Part shown: positions 8,452 to 15,094 of the stretch, piece after piece
Position numbering within the stretch: position 1 is the stretch's first letter
How the letters are laid out: each line of letters starts with the position of its first letter
NCBI RefSeq assembly: GCF_943193005.1
Contig: NZ_CALPCH010000009.1
Span: 44,570-108,569, forward strand
Length of the DNA stretch: 64,000 nt
Direction of reading: 5' to 3'
From: Pumilibacter intestinalis
GTDB taxonomy: Bacteria; Bacillota; Clostridia; Christensenellales; Pumilibacteraceae
Translations under genes and position numbers: made by a program
Notes under the pieces: model-generated
Seen by the model: the letters and a program-made list of their open reading frames with translations, nothing else
The model's database searches: none
What the model was told of the DNA's origin: nothing

Positions 8452-8860
8452 GCGCGGCTTCCAAAAATTCGGCGGCGTCGCGCACGCAGTCTACGCACTC
8501 GCGAACTACCTTGCCCGTGCCCACTCCTTTGAGCTCTTTGCAAGTTACCGTGCCGTTGCGCTCAATAAACGAATTCATAACCGCTCGCACGTCTTGCACC
8601 GTTTTTACGCGGTCTTTGTTAGCCATGCCGAGCACCACGCCCGCGCCTATGAGTGCGCCGCAGGTTGCCTCGAGCGTGCCCATGCCCACGCCGAACGCCT
8701 GAGTCATGTTCTTTATCGTTTCTTCGTCGGCGTCTATGCAGTCGGCGAAGGCGCACGCCACTGCTTGAGCGCAATTGTATTTGCCGCTCTTTTTCATTTC
8801 CGCGGCTTTGTCCGCTCGGCTTGTTATTATGTTATCTTCGATTACGGTGTTGTCGTTCAT
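8438..8860 (-). CDS. C_GCAxxG_C_C family redox protein
   Basis: The start is taken at 8860 (MNDN..., 140 residues); a longer frame to 8917 would begin upstream of the predicted +1. The protein has a cysteine in NCAQAV near residue 30, a CGALIGAGVVLG segment (the GCAxxG-like signature), and two later cysteines in TCKEL and RECVDCV, the order that defines this family. Members are small, probably redox-active cytoplasmic proteins of unknown partner, sometimes selenocysteine-containing; here all positions are cysteine. Its 3' end overlaps that of the exonuclease gene on the other strand by 14 bases, so the pair converges without a terminator between them. Confidence 0.82.
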   Translation of the reverse strand: MNDNTVIEDNIITSRADKAAEMKKSGKYNCAQAVACAFADCIDADEETIKNMTQAFGVGMGTLEATCGALIGAGVVLGMANKDRVKTVQDVRAVMNSFIERNGTVTCKELKGVGTGKVVRECVDCVRDAAEFLEAALKNS

Positions 8861-8895
8861 GATTATATTATACAACGCTTTTTTCATTCGGTCAA
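8861..8895 (-). promoter_or_regulatory. Promoter TTGACC-17-TATAAT placing +1 on the ATG
   Basis: On the minus strand -35 TTGACC is at 8895-8890 and -10 TATAAT at 8872-8867. Six bases then lead to the ATG at 8860. The promoter diverges from the one at 8911. Confidence 0.65.
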
Positions 8896-8910
8896 ACGGA
8901 TTTTTAACTA

Positions 8911-8939
8911 TTGACACTGACTGTGCGGTTTGATATAAT
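8911..8939 (+). promoter_or_regulatory. Full-consensus promoter TTGACA-17-TATAAT
   Basis: TTGACA at 8911-8916 and TATAAT at 8934-8939 with a 17-base spacer. It drives the small coding frame at 8971 and the membrane protein after it. Confidence 0.75.
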
Positions 8940-8970
8940 AGTTAAAAGGCGTCTGCTCGGAGGGCTGAAA

Positions 8971-9069
8971 ATGGCAACAAACGAAGAATTTATAAAATAT
9001 GAGTGCGAACTCGAGCGGGTTGCTCCGCTTCCCAAAAAACGCGCGGGGACTAAGTTGCGGAATGCTTGA
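8971..9069 (+). CDS. 32-residue frame upstream of the membrane protein (coupled ORF or frameshifted N-terminus)
   Basis: The ATG at 8971 is preceded by CGGAGGG, the best ribosome binding site in this interval. The frame encodes 32 residues, acidic then basic (MATNEEFIKYECELERV), and stops at 9067-9069. The next frame can start at ATG 9062, overlapping by 8 bases. Either the short peptide is translated and couples translation to the next gene, or a one-base indel near 9030-9060 has split one gene. Its composition looks more protein-like than the overlapping frame at 8999-9060. Confidence 0.5.
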   Translation: MATNEEFIKYECELERVAPLPKKRAGTKLRNA

Positions 9070-9649
9070 TTGGTGGTTTGACGCAGACGGGAAAATATGT
9101 TGCGTGCGAATGGACGAGCGGAAAACGGCTTCTTCGGCGACGTTCGACGGCGGAGTGCACGTTAAATTCGAGGGAGTGCGTGTTCTGAAGAGCGGCAAAA
9201 CCTACGTGTACGCAGTCGCCGACGGTCACAGCGTGAACATAAACGACGTGAAACTGCGCGGAGAAAGATACGTGTCGCTGTATTTCGACGGCAAACTCAT
9301 AAAGGAATACAACGTGCATGCGGAATACTACAAGCACAAATACGGCTCGTATCCCGAAATATACGACTCGGTGTGCCTGTTTTTCCGCAGAACGGCGTTC
9401 GCGTCCGCCGCGCTCGCCGTGTTTGCGGCGTGTTTTTTAGCGGCGGCGCTTACGGCGGCGGGGATAATAAACACGCTTACGGCGGCGGGGATATTTGCGG
9501 CGGCTTGCGCGGCTACGGCGTTTGTGCTGTTCGGCGCGTTCGCGGCATTGCGTTATGCGGTTTTGCACGCGCGAATGAAGCGGTATTCCATTATCTCGAG
9601 CGTGAAAAAGCACAAAAAGGCGCGTCGCCGAACGGGGCGAAAGCGGTAA
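9062..9649 (+). CDS. Unrecognised membrane protein with basic C-terminus
   Basis: ATG 9062 gives 195 residues; an in-frame ATG at 8999 has no ribosome binding site. The first 110 residues are soluble and look beta-rich (repeated VKFEGVRVLKSGKTYVYAV and YVSLYFDGKLIKEY strands). Two alanine-rich membrane helices follow (about 118-140 and 145-170), then a strongly basic tail (KKHKKARRRTGRKR). No family was recognised. The strands before the helices suggest a small beta domain held at the membrane. The start is uncertain because of the upstream overlapping frame at 8971. Confidence 0.55.
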   Translation: MLDWWFDADGKICCVRMDERKTASSATFDGGVHVKFEGVRVLKSGKTYVYAVADGHSVNINDVKLRGERYVSLYFDGKLIKEYNVHAEYYKHKYGSYPEIYDSVCLFFRRTAFASAALAVFAACFLAAALTAAGIINTLTAAGIFAAACAATAFVLFGAFAALRYAVLHARMKRYSIISSVKKHKKARRRTGRKR

Positions 9650-9668
9650 ACATATCTGCCCAAAACAA

Positions 9669-9698
9669 TTGACGAAAAGGGTGCGTTTGGGCTATAAT
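9669..9698 (+). promoter_or_regulatory. dnaN promoter TTGACG-18-TATAAT
   Basis: TTGACG at 9669-9674 and TATAAT at 9693-9698. The leader is about 25 bases and contains GGAGA before ATG 9730. Confidence 0.65.
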
Positions 9699-9729
9699 AG
9701 TTAAGAAATACGTTTGCGGAGAAAATAAT

Positions 9730-10836
9730 ATGAAGATAATATGTAACGGAGCGGATTTGTCGGATGCTGTGAGCAAGGTTTATAAAGCCGCGTCGGTGCG
9801 CACTACCAACGTGATACTCGAGGGTATCAAGCTCAAAGCCGCCGACGGCAGCCTTACTCTTACTGCTACCGACCTCGAGCTTGCCATAGAAAAGTGCATT
9901 GTGGCGGACGTTCTCATAGAGGGCGAAACGGTTGTGCCGGGAAGATTTTTCTCCGAGTTCGTGAAAAAACTCACTTTCGACCGCATAGAGCTAAGTCTTG
10001 ACGAAGCCAACCGCTTGAAAATAAAGTATACCGACAGCGAGGGCATGCTCCAGTGCATGAACCCGCTCGAATATCCGCAGATAAAAGAGCTCGGCGAAGC
10101 GCAGTCGTTCTCCGTTACCAAAAAGGATTTTAAGGACCTCGTAAACAAGATTGCGTTCTCTGTAAGCGCGGACGACGCTCGCCCCATGCTCAAAGGCGTT
10201 TTGCTCGAGATAGGGGAAGACGCGGTAACGGGCGTTGCGCTCGACGGCTACAGGCTCGCTAAGTGCGTTAAGGCGGTTGAAAAGACCACGGCTATGATGA
10301 GCGCGGTTGTGCCCGCCCGTTGCCTTGTGGAAATTTCCAAACTGCTCGAGGACAGCGACGACCTCGTAGAGGTGCGAATTCAGCGCAACTACATGCTCGT
10401 AGACCTCGGACACACCCGTATCACCACTCGCTTGTTGGACGGCGACTTTATAAACTACAAGCAGATTATCCCCGGCTCTTTCGAAAGCTCGGTAACCGTG
10501 CCCAAAGACCAGTTCGAGTCGGGTCTCGAACGCGCCATACTGCTTGCCCGTTCGGACAAAAACAACCTCGTGCGTTTCGACGTGAAAGACGGCGTGATGC
10601 AACTCAGCAGTAACAGCGACATAGGCAACATAACCGAGAAGATACCCGTAAAGCTCAACGGCATGGATATAGCCATTGCGTTCAACGCCCGCTATTTCAC
10701 CGAACTGCTTCGTTATATAGATTGCGACAACATAGTTATCAAATTTATAAACTCGGTAAGCCCCTGCGTGGTTGTTCCGGCAGGCTCGCTCGAAGAATTT
10801 ATGTATCTTATCCTGCCCGTTCGCATGCTCAGCTGA
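9730..10836 (+). CDS. dnaN: DNA polymerase III beta subunit (sliding clamp)
   Basis: The 368-residue length fits bacterial beta clamps. The protein reads as three successive clamp domains of about 120 residues, with typical phrases such as ADGSLTLTATDLELAI, ARPMLKGVLLE, VALDGYRLAK, VPARCLVEISKLL and the conserved C-terminal MYLILPVRM that closes the hydrophobic peptide-binding pocket. As a dimer it rings DNA and tethers polymerase III and other replication and repair proteins. It has its own promoter and stands alone; no dnaA, recF or gyrase genes flank it, so this is either a genome where dnaN has left the origin cluster or a second clamp gene. The start has GGAGA at 9719. Confidence 0.95.
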   Translation: MKIICNGADLSDAVSKVYKAASVRTTNVILEGIKLKAADGSLTLTATDLELAIEKCIVADVLIEGETVVPGRFFSEFVKKLTFDRIELSLDEANRLKIKYTDSEGMLQCMNPLEYPQIKELGEAQSFSVTKKDFKDLVNKIAFSVSADDARPMLKGVLLEIGEDAVTGVALDGYRLAKCVKAVEKTTAMMSAVVPARCLVEISKLLEDSDDLVEVRIQRNYMLVDLGHTRITTRLLDGDFINYKQIIPGSFESSVTVPKDQFESGLERAILLARSDKNNLVRFDVKDGVMQLSSNSDIGNITEKIPVKLNGMDIAIAFNARYFTELLRYIDCDNIVIKFINSVSPCVVVPAGSLEEFMYLILPVRMLS

Positions 10837-10876
10837 ATCCTTTTGAAAATTCGTTTGCGAAACAGTGCGAAATCCC

Positions 10877-10905
10877 TTGCGTTTTTCGCCGGATTATAGT
10901 AAAAT
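10877..10905 (+). promoter_or_regulatory. tRNA-Thr promoter TTGCGT-17-TAAAAT
   Basis: TTGCGT at 10877-10882 and TAAAAT at 10900-10905. A small GGTTGCG/CGCAACC hairpin lies between the start site and the tRNA. Confidence 0.5.
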
Positions 10906-10940
10906 AAAAAAGCTCGGTTGCGTAACTCGCGCAACCGCAT

Positions 10941-11016
<76 letters not shown>

Positions 11017-11017
11017 A

Positions 11018-11046
11018 AGAAAACCACCAAATATGGTGGTTTTTCT
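11018..11046 (+). terminator. Terminator after tRNA-Thr
   Basis: AAAACCACC and GGTGGTTTT with a short loop are followed by TTCTT. Confidence 0.75.
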
Positions 11047-11049
11047 TAT

Positions 11050-11470
11050 ATTTAACTACTAAATATAGGTATTGTCAAATTTTAAGGAAGTAGTCAAGGT
11101 ACAACTGCATACGAATTGCAGACTTTTCGGGGTAAAAAATAAGACTGTTTTATAGGTAGGGTTCGTCCTTGTCCATCTACTCTCTAAAACTGCCTAAAAC
11201 GCTCTAATTCTACCCTAATTGCATACATTTGCAAACAATTGCAAACGTCGAAAAGGTAGGGCATTTCAAGGCTGTTGATACAAGTCTAAAAAATTTACAG
11301 ACGTTTTTTATTTGCGTTTTTTTGCAAATGTTTGCAATAATACAGGTTTAGAGCGTTTCAGAACGAATTAGAACAACGATTTGCCGCTATCGGCAAAATT
11401 GATGAATTTTTTATTTTATTGATTGCTTTTTTGCCGATAATATGATATACTTACAATCGAGGAATAAAAA
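11050..11470. other. Gene-free, AT-rich repeat region after tRNA-Thr (att-like region) and Fic promoter
   Basis: There is no gene here. Inverted pairs are clustered: AAACGCTCTAA at 11197-11207 against TTAGAGCGTTT at 11348-11358, and ATTTGCAAAC/ATTGCAAAC at 11227-11246 against TTTGCAAATGTTTGCAAT at 11321-11338. Arm-type sites of tyrosine integrases look like this. Near the end TTGCCG-cta-TCGGCAA (about 11382-11397) is repeated as a half site TTGCCGATA at 11431-11439, inside a promoter TTGATT (11419-11424)-16-TATGAT (11441-11446). Confidence 0.45.
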
Positions 11471-12361
11471 ATGAAATTCTTATCGGTAGCGCAAACAGCG
11501 AAAAAATGGAATATGTCCGAACGTAGCGTAAGGAACTATTGCGCTATGGGAAAAGTGGAAGGTGCGTTCTTGACGGGTAAAACATGGAATATTCCTGACG
11601 ACGCGCAAAAACCGGATAGAGCAAATAAGAAAATAGAATTACCGACTACACTTTTAGAAGTGCTTACTGCGGAAAGACGCGCCAAACTTTCGGGCGGAAT
11701 TTATCATAAAGTGCAAATCGACTTGACTTATAATTCCAATCATATAGAGGGCAGTCGGCTTACGCACGACCAAACGCGATATATTTTTGAAACGAACACA
11801 ATCGGAATAGAAGGCGGTGCGGTAAAGGTTGACGACATCGTGGAAACGGCAAATCACTTTAAGTGTATTGATATGATCATCGAGCATGCAAAGAAAACGA
11901 TAACGGAAGCATTTATAAAAGAACTGCACCGCACATTAAAGAACGGAACTACGGATGCACGGCAGGATTGGTTTGCGGTAGGGAATTATAAAAAGTTGCC
12001 GAATACCGTTGGCGATATGTACACGGCACGACCCGAAGAAGTTTCGGAAAAAATGAGAGAGCTGCTGACTGAATACAATGAAAGTAATGAAAAGTCATTT
12101 GACGACCTTTTGGACTTTCATTGCAAATTTGAATGTATACACCCTTTTCAAGACGGTAACGGTAGGATCGGCAGACTATTGTTATTTAAGGAATGCTTGA
12201 AACACAATATTGTTCCGTTTATTATCGACGAGGAATTAAAAATGTTCTACTACCGCGGATTGAAAGAGTGGAAAGACGAAAGAGGGTATCTACGCGACAC
12301 CTGCCTAATGGCGCAAGACAAATTCAAAATGTACCTTGATTATTTTAAGGTGCAATATTGA
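11471..12361 (+). CDS. Fic-domain protein with N-terminal helix-turn-helix
   Basis: ATG 11471 has GAGGAA at 11459-11464. In the 296-residue protein, residues 1-45 form an excisionase-like helix-turn-helix (LSVAQTAKKWNMSERSVRNY, then GKTWNIPDD). A Fic domain follows, with the catalytic HPFQDGNGRIGR motif starting at H224. Fic enzymes move AMP or other phosphate-containing groups onto target hydroxyls. The upstream segment S89-N-H-I-E93-G94 matches the (S/T)xxxE(G/N) inhibitory helix, so activity is probably held in check within the chain. The HTH may bind the TTGCCGATA sites at its own promoter. It belongs to the AT-rich island and is a plausible defence or stress effector; the target is unknown. 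Confidence 0.88.
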   Translation: MKFLSVAQTAKKWNMSERSVRNYCAMGKVEGAFLTGKTWNIPDDAQKPDRANKKIELPTTLLEVLTAERRAKLSGGIYHKVQIDLTYNSNHIEGSRLTHDQTRYIFETNTIGIEGGAVKVDDIVETANHFKCIDMIIEHAKKTITEAFIKELHRTLKNGTTDARQDWFAVGNYKKLPNTVGDMYTARPEEVSEKMRELLTEYNESNEKSFDDLLDFHCKFECIHPFQDGNGRIGRLLLFKECLKHNIVPFIIDEELKMFYYRGLKEWKDERGYLRDTCLMAQDKFKMYLDYFKVQY

Positions 12362-12378
12362 AAATAGAGGTAAACGGT

Positions 12379-12480
12379 ATGATTGATAAAATTGGCAGAA
12401 AAGATATAGTCGAAAAAATTAGTTACTTAATAGATATAAAGCCGAGATATAATCTCATCTCTTGCTATTTCTTTTCATAA
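12379..12480 (+). pseudogene. Truncated 5' end of a KAP-like P-loop NTPase
   Basis: ATG 12379 with GAGG 8 bases upstream begins 33 codons, MIDKIGRKDIVEKISYLID and onward. This resembles the start of KAP-family NTPases, in which a Walker A motif follows about 15 residues later. Here the frame leaves the family and stops at 12480 before any P-loop, so only the start survives. It lies 17 bases after fic and was probably in its operon. Confidence 0.45.
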
Positions 12481-12606
12481 ATTAGATAGGAGAGTGTTTG
12501 AAAGTAGGTAATTCCGCAAAATGTATATTTTCGTCATTTTCGTTTATTGATGCAATAATGCCTTTTATTTTGAAATACATAAATTGTTATAAAATGTAAT
12601 CGTTAG

Positions 12607-12738
12607 CAGAAAAAGTATTTGCATCTGCAATTAGTTGTTGAATACTTTGAAGAAAAGGAAATTATCAATAGAGAAATCTTAAAAGCACGAAAAAAGTATA
12701 TTGCATTAGAGTTCAAAAAAGACATTGAAATGCATTAG
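12607..12738 (+). pseudogene. Orphan C-terminal gene remnant
   Basis: An open stretch of 43 codons without a start, ending at TAG 12736-12738, reads LVVEYFEEKEIINREILKAR and on to a lysine-rich end. It may be the 3' end of the NTPase whose 5' end is at 12379, with the middle deleted. The family is not identifiable from this piece. Confidence 0.35.
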
Positions 12739-12814
12739 CACAAAATAAATTGATGGTAGATTAGATGTTATTTTTTTTCGATACGCTTTTGTTATAAAAA
12801 GTCAGTTCTTTCTG

Positions 12815-12864
12815 TTTCCCAAAACTGAAAAAAAGTTGATTTTGGGAAATGAATGTGCTATAAT
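12815..12864 (+). promoter_or_regulatory. Promoter with perfect 10-bp inverted repeat over the -35
   Basis: TTTCCCAAAA at 12815-12824 and its exact complement TTTTGGGAAA at 12840-12849 are separated by 15 bases. The -35 TTGATT (12836-12841) is inside the palindrome, and the -10 TATAAT is at 12859-12864 with a 17-base spacer. A dimeric repressor bound here would block RNA polymerase. Confidence 0.65.
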
Positions 12865-12884
12865 AAATGCGGAGGAAAAATTAT

Positions 12885-14078
12885 ATGAAACTGATCGAGC
12901 GTACATTATATTTAGACAAAATCAAGAGCGTTATAGGAACGCCGGATATAAAAGTCATTACGGGGGTGCGCCGTAGCGGAAAGTCGAAGCTGTTGGAAGC
13001 CTTAAAAGATTATTTAATTGTCGAACGGCACGATTCAAATGTCATTCATATCAATTTTAACTTGACGTCGTTTGAAAATTTGAAAGATTATCATAAATTA
13101 AATGAATATATAGAAAACGCTTATCAAAAAGATAAGTGCAATTTTGTATTGATTGACGAGGTGCAATTATGCCCGAAATTCGAACTCACGATAAACAGTT
13201 TGCACGCATCGGAAAAGTACGATATTTTTTTGACGGGTTCAAACGCATTCTTATTAAGCTCGGATCTTGCGACGCTGTTTACGGGTAGAACTTTTGAAAT
13301 CAAAGTATATCCGTTTTCATTTAAGGAGTATCAAGAGTATTTTGGGTATGGCGATATATTTAACGCCTTTGAAAACTATTTGAAAGAGGGGGGAATGTCC
13401 GGCTCGTATCTTTATAACGATTTGGAAACTAAATACGATTACATTGCAGACATCTTTAATACGTTGATTGTGCGTGATATTCGCCAAAAATACAAAATCA
13501 AAAATCCACAACTTATGGATAGGTTGGTCGATTTTTTAATGGATAATATATCGAACCTGACTTCCGCAAGAAATATTGCGGAAACACTCACTGGCAATAA
13601 AGATAAGACGAACCATAAAACGGTCAGTAGCTATATGCAATACTTATGTAACGCATTTGCATTTTACAAAATACGCAGATACGATATACGCGGCAAAAAA
13701 TACTTGAATACAAACGATAAATTTTATTTAAGCGATCATACTTTCCGTTATGCAAAGCTCGGCACGAAAAATCTTGACTACGGACGGGTGCTTGAAAATA
13801 TTGTGGCAATCGAATTGTTGCGACGCGGGTATGAAGTGTATGTCGGTGTTTTGTATAAAAAAGAAATTGATTTTGTTGCCATAAAACGAAACGAAAAGAT
13901 TTATATACAAGTCAGTGACAGTATAAGCGAACAAGCGACGTTTGAGAGAGAATTATCTCCGTTGCTTGCCATAAAGGACGCATACCCTAAAATGATACTG
14001 ACGAGAACGCGGCATGAGGAGTATTTGCACGAAGGAATCAGAGTAATAGATATTGCCGATTGGCTATTAAAATGTTAG
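12885..14078 (+). CDS. AAA ATPase with DUF4143 domain
   Basis: ATG 12885 is preferred over ATG 12867 because GGAGG (12871-12875) lies at the right distance from it. The 397-residue protein has Walker A GVRRSGKS at 27-34, Walker B FVLIDEVQ near 85-92, sensor-like FLTGSNAFLL near 110, and the DUF4143 C-terminal half with a PD-(D/E)XK-like strand pair (KEIDFVAIK and KIYIQV). This large family of single-protein ATPases is common in anaerobes and often mobile; its function is unknown. The gene is AT-rich compared with dnaN and lies between the remnants and a resolvase. The palindrome over its promoter implies tight regulation, possibly by itself or by an outside repressor. Confidence 0.85.
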   Translation: MKLIERTLYLDKIKSVIGTPDIKVITGVRRSGKSKLLEALKDYLIVERHDSNVIHINFNLTSFENLKDYHKLNEYIENAYQKDKCNFVLIDEVQLCPKFELTINSLHASEKYDIFLTGSNAFLLSSDLATLFTGRTFEIKVYPFSFKEYQEYFGYGDIFNAFENYLKEGGMSGSYLYNDLETKYDYIADIFNTLIVRDIRQKYKIKNPQLMDRLVDFLMDNISNLTSARNIAETLTGNKDKTNHKTVSSYMQYLCNAFAFYKIRRYDIRGKKYLNTNDKFYLSDHTFRYAKLGTKNLDYGRVLENIVAIELLRRGYEVYVGVLYKKEIDFVAIKRNEKIYIQVSDSISEQATFERELSPLLAIKDAYPKMILTRTRHEEYLHEGIRVIDIADWLLKC

Positions 14079-14126
14079 TTGCATTTTCTTACGTTATCTC
14101 AAAATGACGAAAATCATAATTAACTG

Positions 14127-14720
14127 TTAATCATAATAGCCTTTTACATACCGATAAAAAGTAGTGGGGCGGAGGTTGGTAAGGCGTAAGGCTTCGGCGT
14201 AAGATATGGTGTGAGAAAGGTAGGCGGCGGCAACTTCCGAAAAGTTGGAAGGGATAGCTACGCGGGGGCGTCCGAAACGAACGCCTTTTTGTTTGGCGAT
14301 TGCAATGCCTTCGGCTTGGCGGGTGCGGATGTTTTCCCGTTCGTTTTCGGCAACGAAAGAGAGGAGCTGTAACACAATGTCGGCAATCAATCGTCCGATT
14401 AGATTTTTATAAGTGCGAGTATCGAGAAGGGGCATGTCGAGTACAAGAATATCCGCGCCGACGTCTTGGGTAATATGCTTCCATTCTATTATAATAGAGT
14501 CGTAGTTGCGCCCTAATCTGTCTATGGATTTAATGACGAGCAAATCGCCCGTCTTTATTTTTTTGAGCATTTTTTTGTATTGCTCGCGCTCGAAGTCTTT
14601 GCCGCTTTTTTTATCGCAGTAAATTTTGTTGAAGGTGACGCCGCAACGCATAAAAGCGTCGAGTTGGCGTTCTAACTTTTGGTCTTTGGCGGATACGCGC
14701 CCGTAGGCATAGTTGCTCAT
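14127..14720 (-). CDS. Serine recombinase (resolvase/invertase family)
   Basis: Two in-frame ATGs, at 14726 and 14720, follow AAAGGAG; 14720 has the better spacing (197 residues). The resolvase domain starts YAYGRVSAKDQ with the catalytic serine at residue 10, followed by LVIKSIDRLGRN (the arginine pair of the active site) and an E-helix-like FVAENERENIRTRQAEGI. The C-terminal 45 residues form a helix-turn-helix that would read the recombination site. It probably moves or resolves the AT-rich island. It converges with the ATPase gene 48 bases away. Confidence 0.88.
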   Translation of the reverse strand: MSNYAYGRVSAKDQKLERQLDAFMRCGVTFNKIYCDKKSGKDFEREQYKKMLKKIKTGDLLVIKSIDRLGRNYDSIIIEWKHITQDVGADILVLDMPLLDTRTYKNLIGRLIADIVLQLLSFVAENERENIRTRQAEGIAIAKQKGVRFGRPRVAIPSNFSEVAAAYLSHTISYAEALRLTNLRPTTFYRYVKGYYD

Positions 14721-14832
14721 TTTCATTTCTCCTTTCTATATGTGAATTTGAATTTAATTCTATTATAGCGCAGCGGAAAAAGCGAGCAAATAAAAAAAAT
14801 CACCAAAATCTATACTTTTTGCAAAAAGGGGG

Positions 14833-14861
14833 TTGACAACCGAATTTTTGTGTGATATAAT
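14833..14861 (+). promoter_or_regulatory. Full-consensus promoter of the starch locus
   Basis: TTGACA at 14833-14838 and TATAAT at 14856-14861 with 17 bases between. The start should be near 14868, giving a leader of about 225 bases before the first lipoprotein gene. Confidence 0.75.
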
Positions 14862-14867
14862 ACAAAT

Positions 14868-15094
14868 ATCCTAAAATACTGTTGAAATCGTGTGCTTTCT
14901 TGCAAAAAATACTTTCTCCAAATCGTATAATTTTTGGAGATGATGAGAACAACGGTTTGTTTTATATGTTTTAGGTTAAACAGTTAACTAACTGTCTGCG
15001 TGCAAGTCGGGCTGAAAATCGGTGTTTGAGAAAGAATTAAAAAACTTAATTTTTTCTTTTAACATAAAAAATTTTTTAAGGAAGGGAAAACAGT
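14868..15094 (+). promoter_or_regulatory. Long 5' leader with hairpin and candidate LacI-type operator
   Basis: The leader holds a hairpin TCTCCAAA (14915-14922)/TTTGGAGA (14933-14940) and the site TTAAACAGTTAA at 14976-14987, inside a wider palindrome CAGTTA-AC-TAACTG (14981-14994). A near-identical site, TTAAACGGTTAA, lies at 16826-16837 before the amylase gene. The site shape (TTAA-aCrG-TTAA) suits the LacI-family regulator encoded at 20231. No gene lies in the gap; AAGGAAGGG is the ribosome binding site for ATG 15095. Confidence 0.5.

Noticed and set aside
9730..10836. dnaN as a sign of the replication origin
   Set aside because: No dnaA, recF or gyrase genes and no DnaA-box cluster (TTATCCACA) were seen nearby.
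10917..10937. Hairpin before tRNA-Thr as a T-box or riboswitch
   Set aside because: Only about 20 bases long and followed by a tRNA, not a protein gene; no T-box sequence is present.
11471..14720. A complete toxin-antitoxin or defence island
   Set aside because: Fic, ATPase and resolvase are present, but no paired antitoxin gene is visible, the NTPase is broken, and the Fic inhibitory motif is inside the same chain.
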